This document shows, piece by piece, positions 1 to 13,055 of a stretch of DNA of 64,000 bases. The stretch is taken from the NCBI GenBank assembly GCA_030704615.1, contig CM060734.1, positions 15,500,001 through 15,564,000 of the forward strand. The letters are read 5' to 3'. Source of the stretch: Takakia lepidozioides. Taxonomy: Eukaryota > Streptophyta > Takakiopsida > Takakiales > Takakiaceae. The notes under the pieces are model-generated. The model did not search any database and was not told the DNA's origin. It worked only from the letters and a program-made list of their open reading frames with translations. The translations under genes and the position numbers were made by a program. Each line of letters opens with the position of its first letter. Position 1 is the stretch's first letter.

Positions 1-777
1 GGTGATTGGACGAACTTGGTTTACTTGACATAGAAGCTGCCAAGTGGGGACACCAATTACATTCCATAAGCCTGCGAGTGACTAGCTCAAACTCTGGTTT
101 TTCATCGCATTGTTCCAGCTGACACAGTTGCGGACTCTCCATAACACTCTTCTCCCGAATATGCACAAACAGGTAGCAACATCCACCTTTCTGTGTGGAC
201 CCTTGCTAGCTTAATCAACCACGTGGACAAGGCTGCCAAAATTGCTAGCCAGGACTTCTAGGACAGAGCACATTAGTGAACCAAGTCCTATGAGTAGATT
301 CTATGGCCCCCTCAAATTAAAAAAAACAACTGTTCATACAGTCAACCGTTAGTTGATGGATGTAGTGCTCCAGGAAAGTAGTCTGTGCAATCGCTGAGAG
401 ACTATACTGTTGACCACAACACAAACTGTATTACGAGAAATTCATTGAAACTCTCATTGCTCCCTTGCCTTCACATACATCATGCCCAGGGTCACGGGCG
501 AGACCGACTCAAACAAGGAACGCTCTCTATGTTTCAAAACAACCTTGCTTACAGTTGCGCTTACAAGACCACTGTTACACTGGCATTTCCTATTGCAATA
601 GGGGAGGAACGAACTGCAGAAACCTTCAGAACTCCGATCATTAAAGAACCTGATGAACAAAGAAGAGACCCTCATGTCCCGAGGGAGAATAGTCCAAAGA
701 AAGACACAAACATAATCCTTGAAAACAAACCAAAGAAGGACATTCCAAGATGGCAGGTACAGATTGAACTAACTTAC

Positions 778-3700
778 TCTCAGGTCAACCAGCTTTTCAC
801 GGATTTGCATGTATCCCAAATGCAGCTTCCCGCCGAAGTGGTCCGCCAACCGCCGATCACTGGAATGTTAAGACCAAGGAACCAGCCATGATGAACAATC
901 TACTATTCATCTCTAAAGTACGCATACTAGAGAACATCGAGTGCTACAATGCGAGAGTGGAATCGGCTTGCAAGGACCCACATTTCAATTTCCTTTCCAT
1001 CTATCTCAACAAAATACTCTTGCCTGGTTTGCTGTGGATGCTAGTTTGCTATAGATGTTACTAAATACTAAGCTTCGTCAGTACCAAAGGTGCACCAGGA
1101 TTCTGTTGACGATTAAAAAGATAAAGAACTCAATTGTTGATTCAACCATTTTAGAAGTGAACATGACCTACCACTAGGCCATGTTGAGTAGGTCACATTG
1201 ACGTGTAAATGCTACTGCTAAGTATTGATGAAAGCAAAAAAATAGTTCAAATGTTGGGAAGTTGGATGATAAAAAAGGGCTTGGAGAAACTAATGATGAG
1301 AGAAACTTATTCAATGTTGCCATCTGATGTCTTCACTGGAAAAAGTTACTTGTTCTTAAGGATGTAGAACCCCAAGCCAAGCTTCCAAACAAACTTTTGC
1401 ATCAAAACATGCCAAGTTCAAGACCCAGCTTAACAGAAACGGCTTCCAAAAAGAATGCCCAACGACTCTATGATGTGCGAAGTGAAAGACATGTGTAAGC
1501 AGAAAACTGAGCTGCATAATACATACAGTCAACATGGTGGAATGCCATCATCATCTTGAAAGACCCATAACAACTCTGCTGCCAAACACCAACGTTGGTG
1601 ATTAACGTGGGGTATATTTGTACACACTTCTAGGCTCGGGAGAACCAAATGTTCACCCTCAACAAGAATAGCCAGAATGTTCCTTGACACAGGCTTTTCT
1701 CAGTTCCAGATGCCCTAGGATAATATTAACATGGTATATCATCGTAAGCTGTGGCTTCACAAGTGCCTTAACCAGCAACCAGATGGTTACAACACTTCCC
1801 GGATCCAAAAGATCAGCAAGCAACATGGTCAAACACAAATGAGTGCAAATTCAAAAAGCAATAACATGACTAAAACCTGTTTTACCTGTCATAGATGCTC
1901 AAGAACGCTCCACAGATGTCACAGACTCGAAGCTTCTGGTCGGCCTGCATGGACTCAGTACCTTAGAAACCATTTCTAAGCTAGAACTCCACAAATTTGC
2001 TGGCTACAGTACTTTCCTCCTCTATTTGTTCTACAGTTGAGTTTACAACCATTAAGTCCCTCTGCCGGTGGTTATCTGTATTCACGCACTTGAATCATCG
2101 TCCAACTGCAGCTGCCATGCCCATAAGTGGGTATTATCTCTGCCAGCTGCAAGAAATTCACCCACATATGCTAGTACAAAGAAACCTAATTGGTGAGCTA
2201 CCGATAAAGAAACATGCTTACAATCATAGAGTTTACTTAAGCCTCAGCAATAAATCAGAAACAGTTTTACAGAGAAGAAAACACCACATACAATACGGAC
2301 ATCAGGAGCGAGTAGCTTGGCGGGATCCATTACTGCCTCTTGTCTTGCTCCAAGCTGCCAATCAAGCTGTCAGCACCAGTCTCTTCCCTCATTGTCAGAA
2401 CATCAGTGTACAAGGAATTGAAATTCACACATCACCTTGACCATTACAAAACGACAAATGTTCAGATACACACGTTTGTTGTTTACGCCTGCAGAACAAT
2501 TTCCCGTAAAATGAATGTCTGCCGGTCATGTCCGAATGTTGCATGGATGCTTAAAACAGGAAGACAAAACTTACTTTTTTCAAAGCCTCTGCCTCCTCCA
2601 TGGCTTTCTGTGCCTCATCCACCATCCCTAGCTCACCTGCCCACATCAGCCTCATTGTTTTGTCACCTGTTATACTCTACAATACAATCAATCAGAGGTG
2701 CCCTCCAATTATTCAAATCCTGGAAGAAACCCAAAGCAACCAACATTAAGCCATTAGGTCCTATAGAACAAAAGAATAAACTCTTTTTCACATAATTCAC
2801 AGAAAGAACTGACCAAGTTCCTCTGCTTTCTTTAACTTCTCCTTTATCATTTCTTGTGTCCTTGCATCAGGAGGTAGCACCACCAACATTGGCAAGGGTG
2901 CCAATGGAGGGGGGGTTGAGAGAGGTTGTGGCATCAATGCACGGTCTTTGTTGAAGGCCTCCAGTAGTGACATAGCCTATACACCAATCCAGACATTTCA
3001 TCAGGAGACTAATACCCCAACAGGAAAGTACATAGAGTACGTCAGAAAGCATTGAAAGTACAGAGAGTGCTGGACTTAACTCATCAACACGTGTAGAAAA
3101 TTATTTTGTTTGTACATTTGTGGTAGTGAGCGAGGGAAGAAACAAATATGCAGACTCTATAATCTCCACAAAAAGCCCTAACAGCATGGGACAAGAACAT
3201 GAGAACCCTAGAAAACCAGGTGCAAGGGGGCCAACCATTTCTAGTCAGCAAAACTAGAGAGAGAGTGGGTTACGTAGCATGAACACAATGTGTGGTGTTT
3301 ACCTCTCTTTAACGAGGTCAGACAGCCTAATTTAGGCACCATCAAAACTGTCTCTACCCAGATCTGCCTCCCTACCTCCCTTTGCATGTCCTTGCTGGAA
3401 AACCAGTTTTCAGGTCTATATGGGGCAATCAGATGCATAATAGGAAGGCCCTTCTCACAAACAGATCTGCCTATTCTATTGTTGCCTTACGAAGCAACAA
3501 TAGAAGTAGGAAGTGCACTGCAAGTGAGCAGCTTTCTCATATCTGCAAAACATCCAGCTCTGTGATTTCAGACAAGAACTCAAAAATTCTTAGAAGAAGA
3601 GTGTCCCTCACCTGCACCCGTCCCAAAAACACCACAAGCATATGAAGTGGGTTAGTGAGGATGTGCAAGGTGAACGGCAGGCCCTCTTGCATGCTATAGA

Positions 3701-6700
3701 TTTCCAAAATGAACAAATAAGTATCCTGTCCAATAGCAGAGCATAAACCCCACTGTGGTACAAAACCTGCAAGGGAGTCAAAAGGAGTGGGTCACTTAGG
3801 TAGTGATCCCTGTGGAACCCCCTGCTTAAACCATAGAAGTAGGAAGTGCACTACAAGTGAGCAGCTTTCTCATATCTGCAAAACATCCAGCTCTGTGATT
3901 TCAGACAAGAACTCAAAAATTCTTAGAAGAAGAGTGTCCCTCACCTGCACCCGTCCCAAAAACACCACAAGCATATGAATTGAGTTAGTGAGGATGTGCA
4001 AGGTGAACAGCTGGCCCTCTTGCATGCTATAGATTTCCAAAATGAACGAATAAGTATCCTGTCCAATAGCATAAACCCCACTTTGGTACAAAACCTGCAA
4101 GGGAGTCAAAAGGAGTAGGTCACTTAGGTAGTGATCCCTGTGGAACCCCCTGCTTAAACCACTTCACCAATGTCATCCCTGCACAAGGTCATACTAGCAA
4201 AGAGAAGAGAGCTAAGGGAGGTCCTTTCAGCCATTTCAGCCAGCAGTAGGCTCAGCAGCATCAATATCAGCCCATGCTCCAGAGGGAGGGGGTGGTGGTC
4301 TCATGACAGTAAGCACCCATTCCCAAAAGGGAGGTGTTACTAGGCCATGTGCTCGAGGCACATATAGAGGTTCTTGATTTGGAAAATTATTCAGAGATTC
4401 AACTTAGAGCTAGTCAAGTCCATGTAAGTTCCTCCTAGTGTCCACTCTCTTTGTGTTGCCACACTAAGCACATAAAGAGCCTGAAAGAGTACCTTGCTTG
4501 AAGCCATAGTTCAGTAGTAAGGTGACTGCTCCTTCAGCTCTCATCTACCCTCTTCCAACTGAGAAGAGCAGCAAGGCCTTCTAACCTTATGGGGCAGCTG
4601 CTGTAGGTTAAGACTAGGGAACACCCTAATGAGTCATTCTAAGGAGTCATCCCGTTCTCCGTTTTTCCATTCTGTTCTAAGCAAAAAATTCTGAACAGAA
4701 TAACAGGATCAGGCAATTCTTGAGTGCTGTTACAAAGAGCCACATTCAAGGAAAGAGAGAGGGAGAGAAAAGACACAAAAACCCCCATTACTAGTAGGCT
4801 GTAATGGGAAGTTTCTCTGCTTTCTGTTGCTGGACTTGGAATGGCATGCAGCTTGACTTCCTGGCTACTCTTAATCCCACTGGTGCCCATACTTGATGCC
4901 AAGTGAACAGGTCAGCTTGTCTTGGTCGACCCTCCCAGACTTGTGAGTGTTACAATCTTTGCACTCATGTGCTCCAGGGGCTGAATGTCTTATGCCACCC
5001 CTCCCACTTTGGTTAGGGTTTCTTCCCTGGGCAAGAGTTTTGCTCAACAACCCTCCTCTCGTCTACATGCACTAAATGGTTTCTCTTCCGGTTGGCCCTG
5101 CCAGGGTCAGCATTTCTTGGCTTGCCAAATGCAGTAACTTAGAACCCACCCTAAACTGGTTCTAACCGGTTTTTCGCTTTATGCATATGATCTGGGGTGC
5201 TTTCCATTTCCTTGCTAAAAAGAAAACTGTAGAGAAAAGGTGAAAGATATTTAACCTCCAAATAAAACAACTCTAAAAGGTAAAAACCCAAGCCTGAAGG
5301 GTGAGGACACACCTGTTTATCTGCTCGCTTAGAACGAAGATCTTCCACTTCCTCCATTATCCGAATTTTGTCGTCTGCTTTCCCATCCAGATCTACAAAA
5401 CCAGTGCACAGAAAACAACATCTGATTCAGCTGAGAATTGTTAAGTCCCTAGCACGATAACAGCTGACCCTACTTACTTGGTGCATACAAGCACAGCAGA
5501 AACAAGGTACAAACACTTGCTTTCAAAGAGATGGATTGGCATGTTAGCTTTCCATAAGGACAGACTGACCCATGTACTCCGCAGCTTTCATCTTCTCCTT
5601 GATTTGCCTTGTGTACTCCAAAGCCTCTGGTGACTGAAGCATGAAAGCAGCAACCCAATGTAAGACGAATGCATTAACCTTCATGAAATCACCATAATTC
5701 CAACTTCAGACACCTGAACACAGGACAGGGTCACCACTGATCATGCTCACATGCACATTGAAAACTCCTCTTGTTGATCTTCAAAACCAACACGTCTAAA
5801 GGAATGCATAAAAACTACTGCATGCCACTTCCAAAATTCATAGAAATCTCCTCATAATCATTTGGTTGGTAACCCACAGGCCAGCAACAACCTCAGCTCC
5901 ACAACCAGAGACAGCTGGTGACTCTTCACACTCACAAAGATAAGAGTACCTCTTCTTTCATCGAAACAAAGCACGGGAATCTACGGCCATCAAGTACATG
6001 TTTTGATGTTCAAACATGTTCAGTGACCAAAGACATGTTCGAAGACATGTGGCCAAAGACATGTTCGAGTGTTCATGTTTTGATGTGAATGGACAGTTAT
6101 GCTAATTTATCCAACTAACGTATTTACCAAATCATGTCAACCTTTAATGCTGCAACCACTGAAAGCAGTCTCCTGGTGTGTTGAACAGTGTTCAAGAACT
6201 CAAAAGAAACAGCCTATAAACAGTTGTTCTTGTTGTTGGTCCTCAAATCTACCACACAAGACAGTGAGGGTGGGCACCAATTTTGACCCACTTGTTGCTG
6301 AGCCTAGATTAAGCACAATTCTCTTCAGCTGAGAGGGGGAAGGGGACAGAACACTGACCTTGGTAACTTCAGAGACTGCGATAGCAGTGGCGGCTCCGGC
6401 ATCGTCATCCTCCAGGCGTTTCAGGGCACGCTGAATCTTGCGGTCACATTCAATGATATGCTTCTCCAAGCAGTCCTCTAGGTCCCTGTCGTAGTTGTCC
6501 TTTCCTTTTGCTTTACCCTCTTCATATCTGTGTTGCATTAAGGTACGACCGCTAGCTGGGCATATTTGAAGCAACTAACATGCACCCTCACAGCACTCAG
6601 GAATCCATTGCACCCATCAGTCACATGTATCTATGTAAGATCCGCACTAAACTTTGAAGTCGCATTTGAAAAGTCACCAAACGAAGAGTCAGAATGCTAC

Positions 6701-8261
6701 CTCCGAATGCAAAACAAGCACATTCCATCATGGAAAGACAGGGCACAAGAAACCCAACATAAGTCATGTATGTTAACAGTCCATTGAGGCATGTACAGCT
6801 AAAAATCACTCGTCAAATTTGAAATAGATGTAACGGTCTAAGATTACTTTATGTACTTCACCAAATTTTCCTAAGTCTTGGACAACTACTTCCCATATAA
6901 GCACCTGACAAGTACAACTTCAGATTTGGTACACAATTAAGCCCTTGTTAGATGACAAGCTGATATAGCAAACAATTGCAATGCCCCTCAAGGCTTACAG
7001 GGATATTTGTGAAAAGTGGAAGGATCAGCAAGTAAGAGCAAGGTACTGCAGTCTAGAACTGCAAAAACTTTTCTTACCATTGCATCTGACAAGGATACTC
7101 TCTTCGAAGTTGTAAGGAGTGGACCTTGGAGCAGGGTCCTAAATCCATTTTCTGAAACATGACAATAAATGACACTGAGATAGGGGGAATTCAGGCTCAG
7201 GCAAGTCTAGCTCGTGATACATATCATGACATCCAGATAAGACCATGAAATATCAATCGCAAGAAGGTACACCAATAACTAATTAGCCACTCACAACTGA
7301 CAACAAGGGCCTTAATTACTAATTGCTGTGAAATCTCCAAGCTGTAGGTAGGCCTAAATGATGCTACTGAAGCACATATTTCAGCTCACTGTATTCCCAT
7401 ACATAATGAAGTAACTCATGCTAAGGATAGGACTGAAGTCGAAGTTTTGTGACCCTCATTCAATAGGACAACCTTCAGTTCCCACGGACATTGCTGACAG
7501 AGGACATTTCTCCACAATGAGAAAGGCAGAGTAGGTGTAGAAAACACCAGCCTATTCATGGCCCCATACCACAACAAAACTTATGTCGTTTCCAAAAATC
7601 CCCTCAAGGTTGTCACTTTCATACATTTTACACACAAATTTGTTTATGTCCAAAGGATGTACTCATTTGCATAGATTGAACCCCTCTGACGTATCATAAT
7701 CCACAGCTTAATCTCACACGGAGCATCATAAACTACCTCAACATGTACCATACAGAGCACTCCTTACATGGGTTTGACTCGTAGAAATCTCCACTCTATT
7801 TTTCAGACTCTGGTTGCAGCAAGCCGACGATTAATAGTATACCATTAAATTGCATCGACCTATCAGGAGACTCGATCCTCTCACAGGGACGTTTCTCAGC
7901 ACCAGAAGAGCTCCCCAAAACCCAAGAAATGTTGGCTCAAAGACAACTAAAGTTGGCACTGCGTACTGAATAAGGACAATTTGAGCTGGTTGGTCCTGAA
8001 CATTTTTACACCACAAACGAATCTGCCATACTTTGAAGACCCGGTGGATTCCCTCCATCCACAAGTCCCTCACGGCAAGATTCAAGATCTAGACCAGACA
8101 TTCCCAGACCTTACCGTGAGTTGAAAGAGGTCATGAGGGCAGAGTCCAGTCAGGTACAGCCGACACACATCACGGTCATAGTAGTTCCTCTTCACTTCCT
8201 GGACATCTCCATTGCGATTTGCCCCCATCAGCGCATCCAACTGCTTTCTAAAAGCATCCAT
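778..8261 (-). CDS. LUC7: LUC7-like U1 snRNP splicing factor, 10 exons, 3' end outside window
   Basis: LUC7 proteins bind the U1 snRNP and help select 5' splice sites in the nucleus. I threaded ten minus-strand exons in a continuous frame (314 codons): 8261-8115, 7151-7099, 6527-6359, 5633-5570, 5392-5313, 2976-2814, 2636-2575, 2354-2292, 1944-1886 and 859-778. All introns start GT and end AG. The start codon at 8261 gives MDAFRKQLDALMG, the family N-terminus. The first zinc finger spans exons 1-2 (VCRLYLTGLCPHDLF, then GPCSKVHSLQL). Exon 3 carries NYDRDLED and ECDRKIQRALKRLE. Exons 4-7 are charged and helical. Exons 9-10 hold the second finger (VCDICGAFL ... DRRLADHFGGKLHLGYM). A usual plant protein is about 400 residues, so the RS-rich tail probably lies left of position 1; I see no such exon in 1-777. 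Introns are long (up to 2.3 kb). No stop or frameshift breaks the model, so it is probably functional. Confidence 0.93.
3501..4161. repeat. Tandem duplication of a ~333-bp unit inside LUC7 intron 5
   Basis: The unit starting TAGAAGTAGGAAGTGCACT at 3501 recurs at 3834, giving a period of 333 bp. The copies differ by a few substitutions and a small deletion (GCAGAGCATAAACC versus GCATAAACC). Each copy ends in CCCCTGCTTAAACCA. It lies in the 2.3-kb intron 5312-2977. No recognisable protein is encoded. High similarity indicates a recent local duplication. Confidence 0.9.
6528..7098 (-). other. U12-type (minor spliceosome) intron 2 of LUC7
   Basis: The 571-bp intron begins GTATCCTTG at 7098, matching the U12 5' splice-site consensus (R)TATCCTT. 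It ends with CCTTAAT (6543-6537), a match to the U12 branch-point consensus, with the likely branch A about 10 nt before the terminal CAG at 6528. The exon junction restores the family sequence RREYEEGKAKG exactly, which fixes both splice sites. The other introns of this gene start GTAAG, GTCAG, GTGTG or GTATGT and lack this pair of signals. Confidence 0.8.
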
Positions 8262-8631
8262 TATCTTATTCAATCTTACACCGTTGTGCTCAAGATGTTT
8301 TTTTGCTTTGCCGTCACACTTTGAAACCTGGAATCTTTCCTTCTTCCTACTACTACCTTCCACCTTCCTGCAGGTCTGTTCGTCGCTCCGGCCTACACCA
8401 CACTTTTGGGCACTCTGCCGTTTCAAGAGTGTCTCTGCCTATCTCATTGAGAATCTCCGCGTACACATAAAATCACAACGCGGTGTGCTTTCCAGAGCGT
8501 GAGCACCAAACTTGTGAAGGCCACTCTTTCTACCCTAAAGTCGACCTGAAAACCGGCCTTTGACCGGAGGGAAACGGTCACCCCGGGAAGTAATGGACTA
8601 GGTAGCATTCGAGAGGAGCCCCTAACGTACT
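8262..8631. other. 5' flank of LUC7
   Basis: This stretch should hold the LUC7 5' UTR and promoter, read on the minus strand. The reading frame stays open upstream of the chosen start to 8426, but the family N-terminus and lack of similarity further upstream support the start at 8261. I see no clear TATA box and no other gene. Confidence 0.4.
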
Positions 8632-9102
8632 AGTGAAGGCGCCCTCTAGGGCGCATTATGGCTCCTAGTGAGTCACTAGGGCGAGGCCGGAGACCTAGGA
8701 CTCACTAGGAGCCATAATGCGCCCTAGGGGGCGCCTTCACTGGCGTAATGGAATTTTGGGGGCAGATTCTGCGAGGCCCTGATTGGTTGCAGGCCATAAT
8801 GAGCCATTAAAAGTCAATCTGCCGAATAGGAGAGTCAAACAGCCGATTAGGAATGCAGAATGCGCCAGCGCCGTGGAGCGTCGATTTTCTGCTTGCTAAT
8901 TTGCCTAAAAAATGGCAGAATCTGCCCCCAAAATCCTTTATGCGGCTCGGTAGGTCTTGGCTCCCTGCTATATCCGGTAGCAGGGGCTCCTCTGGAGCGC
9001 TACCGGACATAACCGGTTTTTAGGGCAGTGAGCCAGTCAGTTTAACCCTTGTACGTATCTAGCACCACCGGATATAGCAGGGAGCCAGGACCTACCGAGC
9101 CG
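8632..9102. repeat. Three nested or adjacent inverted repeats (foldback region)
   Basis: Three long inverted repeats lie in 470 bp. First, 8632-8674 pairs with 8699-8741 (43-nt arms, about one mismatch, 24-nt loop). Second, 8752-8771 pairs with about 8916-8934 (TTTTGGGGGCAGATTCTG against its complement). Third, 8943-8978 pairs with 9067-9102 (arms containing GGCTCCCTGCTATATCCGGT). Such arms suggest foldback or MITE-like elements inserted together. No coding sequence is evident. Confidence 0.85.
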
Positions 9103-9436
9103 AGTAGGTAGTTAAAATCTAGTAGGTCGTAGAATACCACATATAGCACCCCTCCTCAAATCCAATAAAAACACGCCAAGTCAACGAGGCTGCTCTAAAA
9201 ATCGGTTATGTATAGGGTAATGCCCCCCTCGTGTGGGGCATTCCCGGATTTTCGGGCCTACATCTGGGGTACATCGTATCGCCCTGGGGTCAGGCCCTTA
9301 AATCCGGGAACGCCTGCGTAAAGAAACGGAGGTTGATTTCTTTTTCTTTCCAGGATTCTACCTACTAGTTTCCAGGACATGACATTTTTATGCTTGTTGT
9401 GTTTTCATTGCTCTGTTTCTGTGCTTTCGGCGGGAA
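9103..9436. other. Non-coding stretch with two smaller hairpins
   Basis: No gene is seen. GGGTAATGCCCC / GGGGCATTCCC (about 9217-9245) and CCCGGATTTTCGGGCC / GGCCCTTAAATCCGGG (about 9243-9310) form two further inverted repeats. This may be the outer part of the same foldback region. Confidence 0.5.
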
Positions 9437-10840
9437 GGGAAGCTGTATGCCAAAGCTTCAAAGTGCAAATTCGGGGTCACAAAAGTGGAGTTCCTAGGGC
9501 ATGTGATTACACAGGATGGGATCAAAATGGATGACAGAAAGGTGAGGGCGATCTTAGACTATGAGCCTCCAACTTTGGTCCCGGGAGTGCGATCCTTCCT
9601 AGGACTCGCCTCTTATTACCGAAAGCATGTGAGAAATTTCGCCAAGATCGCGGGGCCGCTGTCAGACCTTCTGTGTAAGTCCAAGGTATGGGTATAGAAC
9701 ACCTTTTGTGGCCAAGCTTTTGCCGAGTTGAAGCAGCGGATGGCGGGAGCTCCAGTCTTGAAAATCCCGGAGTTCGACCGTCCACTTGAGATTCATACAG
9801 ATGCGTCAGACTTCGCAATTGGGGGTGTGCTCATGCAGGATGGACGTCCAGTGGCTTACAAAAGTAAGAAACTGAATGAAGTGGAGCGACGGTGGCCTAC
9901 GCACGAGAAAGAAATGAAGACGGTGGTGCATTGCCTTGAGCTTTGGCGCCACTATGTTGGTTCCAACCCGGTGAAGGTGTTCACGGATAATGTCACGGTG
10001 AAGTATTTTTCCACACAGCCTAAGTTGTCCCCAAAACAACTTAGGTGGCAAGACACTTTGGCAGTGTTCGACGTGGATATCTAGTACAAACCGGGACGGG
10101 ACAATGTGGTGGCCGGTGCTTTAAGTAAAAAGCGGCAGCTCATGTTGGTGTACAGGGGCGAGACGGCACTCCAAAGGAAGATCTGGAAGGCTTACCGGAA
10201 GGATGAGATGGCAAAGTCCGTGATGCGGGACTTGAGGTTGGGGGTTAAATCGTAGTTCCACTTGCACAATGGACTGCTCCGGTACAAGCAAAACCGTCTT
10301 TACGTGCCGAAGGGAGGGATCAGAGATAGTCTCTTGAGATAATGTCATGATGGCCCGCTTGCGGGCCATGGTGGAGCCAAGCGCATCGTGGCACTCTTGA
10401 AGAAAGAGTATTTCTGGCCCAAACTGAGGGATGAGGCCAAGGAGTATGTCAAGACATGCACCACATGCCAACAAAACCGGAGCGAGTACAAAAAGCAAGC
10501 GGGGCTGTTACAACCCTTGCTCATTCTAGAGGGGTCTTAGGAAAGTGTCTCGATGGATTTCATGACTGTTTTGCCGCTGTCAAAAGGATTCGATGCAATC
10601 ATGGTGGTGGTGGATAGGTTCAGTAAAATGGGCCATTTCATTCCCACCAAGGAGACGGCAACGGCGCAAGAGACGGGGCGACTTTACTTCGCCCACGTCT
10701 TCAAGCATCATGGACTCCCGAAGGATATTGTCTCGGACCGCGATCCAAAGTTTACAAGTAAATTTTGGAGAGCACTTTGGAAGAAAATGGGGACGAGGCT
10801 CAAGATGAGCACGGCCTTCCGACCTACAACATTTTGTTTA
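9437..10840 (+). pseudogene. Decayed Ty3/gypsy pol fragment (RT end, RNase H, integrase)
   Basis: This is a plus-strand relative of the complete element at 39.7-46.7 kb, alignable by eye along its length. It begins within the RT thumb ([20 protein letters not shown]), followed by RNase H ([18 protein letters not shown]), the HHCC integrase zinc region and the DDE core ([23 protein letters not shown]). It ends at STAFRPTT, where an internal deletion joins it to element sequence beyond the stop, removing the integrase C-terminus and chromodomain. At least five in-frame stops interrupt it (for example after SKVWV and after FDVDI), so it is not functional. Confidence 0.93.
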
Positions 10841-11945
10841 TAAATGAAATGGTTTCCAAATGTTGTGCGTCCTATTTTGTTTGGAATGGTGATGCATGGT
10901 ATGGTTGGCTAGTGTGTAGAATGCATGCTAGCTTACAAAAGTGGGAGAGGTAAATTGGATTAATCGTGTATTTGCGCAGTGCCAAAATCGGGTGACTCCC
11001 ATCCAAGGGGCAAGGAAACTTGCGCCTTCTTTGGGAGTTCACGTGCTAGTGCGCACCTGGCGCATGCGCGTACTATAACTGCGCTACTGAGGGGGTTGTC
11101 TTGTAGTGCAGGCTAACGCGGAAGCTACGTGCTTCCGTTCACGTACTATAATCATATAACCTCGGGACAAAGTCGTAGTGCGGCTTCGGCGTGTTCCCGT
11201 ACCTCAGGCCAGCATTCCAAGGCGGACCCAACTGTAGTGATTGGGGCGCACGGTTGATTCAAGGTTATCTTCCTAGTCAAAAAGGGTTCAAGGTGAACCC
11301 TTGCTCAAGGTGATGCCAAAAAGCGGCATCATGAGCGATCGCAAGCAATATTGTTGCAGTAAGGCGATTCGATCCTCGGGGAGGATCGTTCCTTGCCCTT
11401 GAAGTGGGCCAAGAAGAGTGCACTGGGTGGAGCTAGAGAGGCTCCACCCTTGGCCGGGACTTGGAGGAAGTCGGCCGAACTAGCTAGTGGAGAGTAGACT
11501 CAAGTGGGGGTTTGGTTCGTTGCCATGGGACGCCATGGTACGGAAACAAACTCCTTGATGTGGGACGCCACAACTTGGATGTTAGTTTCTACAAAATGGA
11601 CAAATCGATGAGGACATCGACTCCCTGTTGGTAGGGGTGTGTGTCGCGGCCCTTTGCCTTGAGGGCAGGGGGGTCGGGACACAAGAGGGGCTGCCCCTGT
11701 GGTGGGGGCAGTGGCAACAATAGGTACGGGGCTGAAGCACCCTTGAGTGCCCAAGGCACTCAAGGAGGCGAAGGCGCTCACTAGGTGGAGCCCCGCACAC
11801 CGGGTTGCGGTGGGGCTGGTTCCACGAGGGGTGGTGGTAGCTTAGTGGGTCTTAGTGGGGGTGGCATAGGACTCACTCAGGAGTCAAGGGTCTTCGTGGT
11901 GGTTTGCCATAAAAGGACGGTGTTGTTTGTGAAACCCCTTCGGAT
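10841..11945 (+). mobile_element. 3' untranslated part and truncated 3' LTR of the decayed gypsy element
   Basis: 10841-11641 matches, in opposite orientation, the sequence between the polyprotein stop and 3' LTR of the complete element (40415-41230). A purine-rich GGTAGGGGTGTG precedes the LTR, which starts TGTCGCGGCCC at 11642. The LTR is cut about 300 bp in, near 11945, where LINE sequence begins. ORFs here are LTR shadows. Confidence 0.85.
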
Positions 11946-13025
11946 CTCTAGATCACGCCCAACTTCTAGCCATTATGACGGACCTAGGATACCCAGCTGA
12001 TGCCATTCAACTCATTGGCAACATCTATACTGGCAGCTCCACAGAATATTCTGGCTCATACTATGGTTCCACCCCCCCCTATCCCAATTCTAAGAGGTGT
12101 TATTCAAGGAGACACCCTAAGCCCATATCTGTTCATCATCTTTTTGGAGCCCCTCCTAAGATGGATTGGTCGCGGCAAATTAGGCTATCGCTACAAAACC
12201 TCCGACAACACCATCTCTGCTGCAGCCTATGCAGATGATCTTGCCGTCCTAGCCCATAACCCTCAACATCTCAATAGACAAGTGGACAAACTATCTCGAT
12301 TCAACCAATGGTCTGGCATGGAACTCAGCCTCCACAAATGCGTTGTCACCGCAGCTACCCATTATAGCAAATTCACTAAGGCTACGACTGCCTCACACTG
12401 TAAGTTGCATATCCACTACCAAAATAAAAACTTCTCCTTCTTAGGCCCTGACGAACCCTACACCTACCTAGGCATACAACTTGTCCCCTCACTTACTTGG
12501 AACCTACAAAAATCCACTACAATCGCTAAACTAACTGACAGAAGCATGGCCAATCTTCAGTTTCTATCCGCCCCAAACTCTCTCTCATTCAAACTGTACT
12601 CAAACCTCAAGTCCAATACTCTTTTCACGCTGCACCCTTCTCCCTCCCAGATATCAAACTAATCGACAAACATTTCATTCAACTCACTAAATGCATATGC
12701 GATCTACCCACCAGCACCCCCAACGCCCTTACCCAACAGATAGCTATGGCATAGGTATATCCCACTAATTACCTCCTACACCCGCACCCTAGGCACACAG
12801 CTACAAGAAGCTCTCAATGACCCTGGATGTCTAGGACTTATCTACAGGGGTCTCCTTCAATTCCTGGCCACTAAATACAATGGCCTTTACTCCCTGCCAA
12901 CCCTTCATCCCCAATCCTGCCACCACTCTCCCACGGCTAGAACTCTATACATCTTACGCCAAATGAACATAAGCATACAAACCGATCTGCCTGCTTGTAC
13001 CACTATCCATTTTCTATTGTCTCTC
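11946..13025 (+). pseudogene. LINE (non-LTR retrotransposon) reverse transcriptase remnant
   Basis: Plus-strand RT blocks of a LINE ORF2 are visible. DLGYPADAIQLIGNIYTG lies in one frame from about 11975. After a frameshift near 12060 come RGVIQGDTLSPYLF, then the catalytic YADDLAVLA (about 12225) and SGMELSLHKC. A third segment continues past 12660 (DKHFIQLTKCICDLPTSTPNAL). YADD and RGVIQGDTLSP are typical of non-LTR RTs rather than LTR RTs. The endonuclease and the 5' part of RT are absent. Frameshifts and stops show it is dead. Confidence 0.88.
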
Positions 13026-13055
13026 TTCTAATGCTAATCATTTGAAGTGTGATGA

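Noticed and set aside
385-891. 168-codon plus-strand ORF at the left end
   Set aside because: It is antisense to LUC7 exon 10 and its flanking introns; the opposite strand carries the conserved zinc-finger exon.
5980-6095. ACATGTTCG repeats as regulatory sites
   Set aside because: Short, few and inside a LUC7 intron; probably simple sequence drift.
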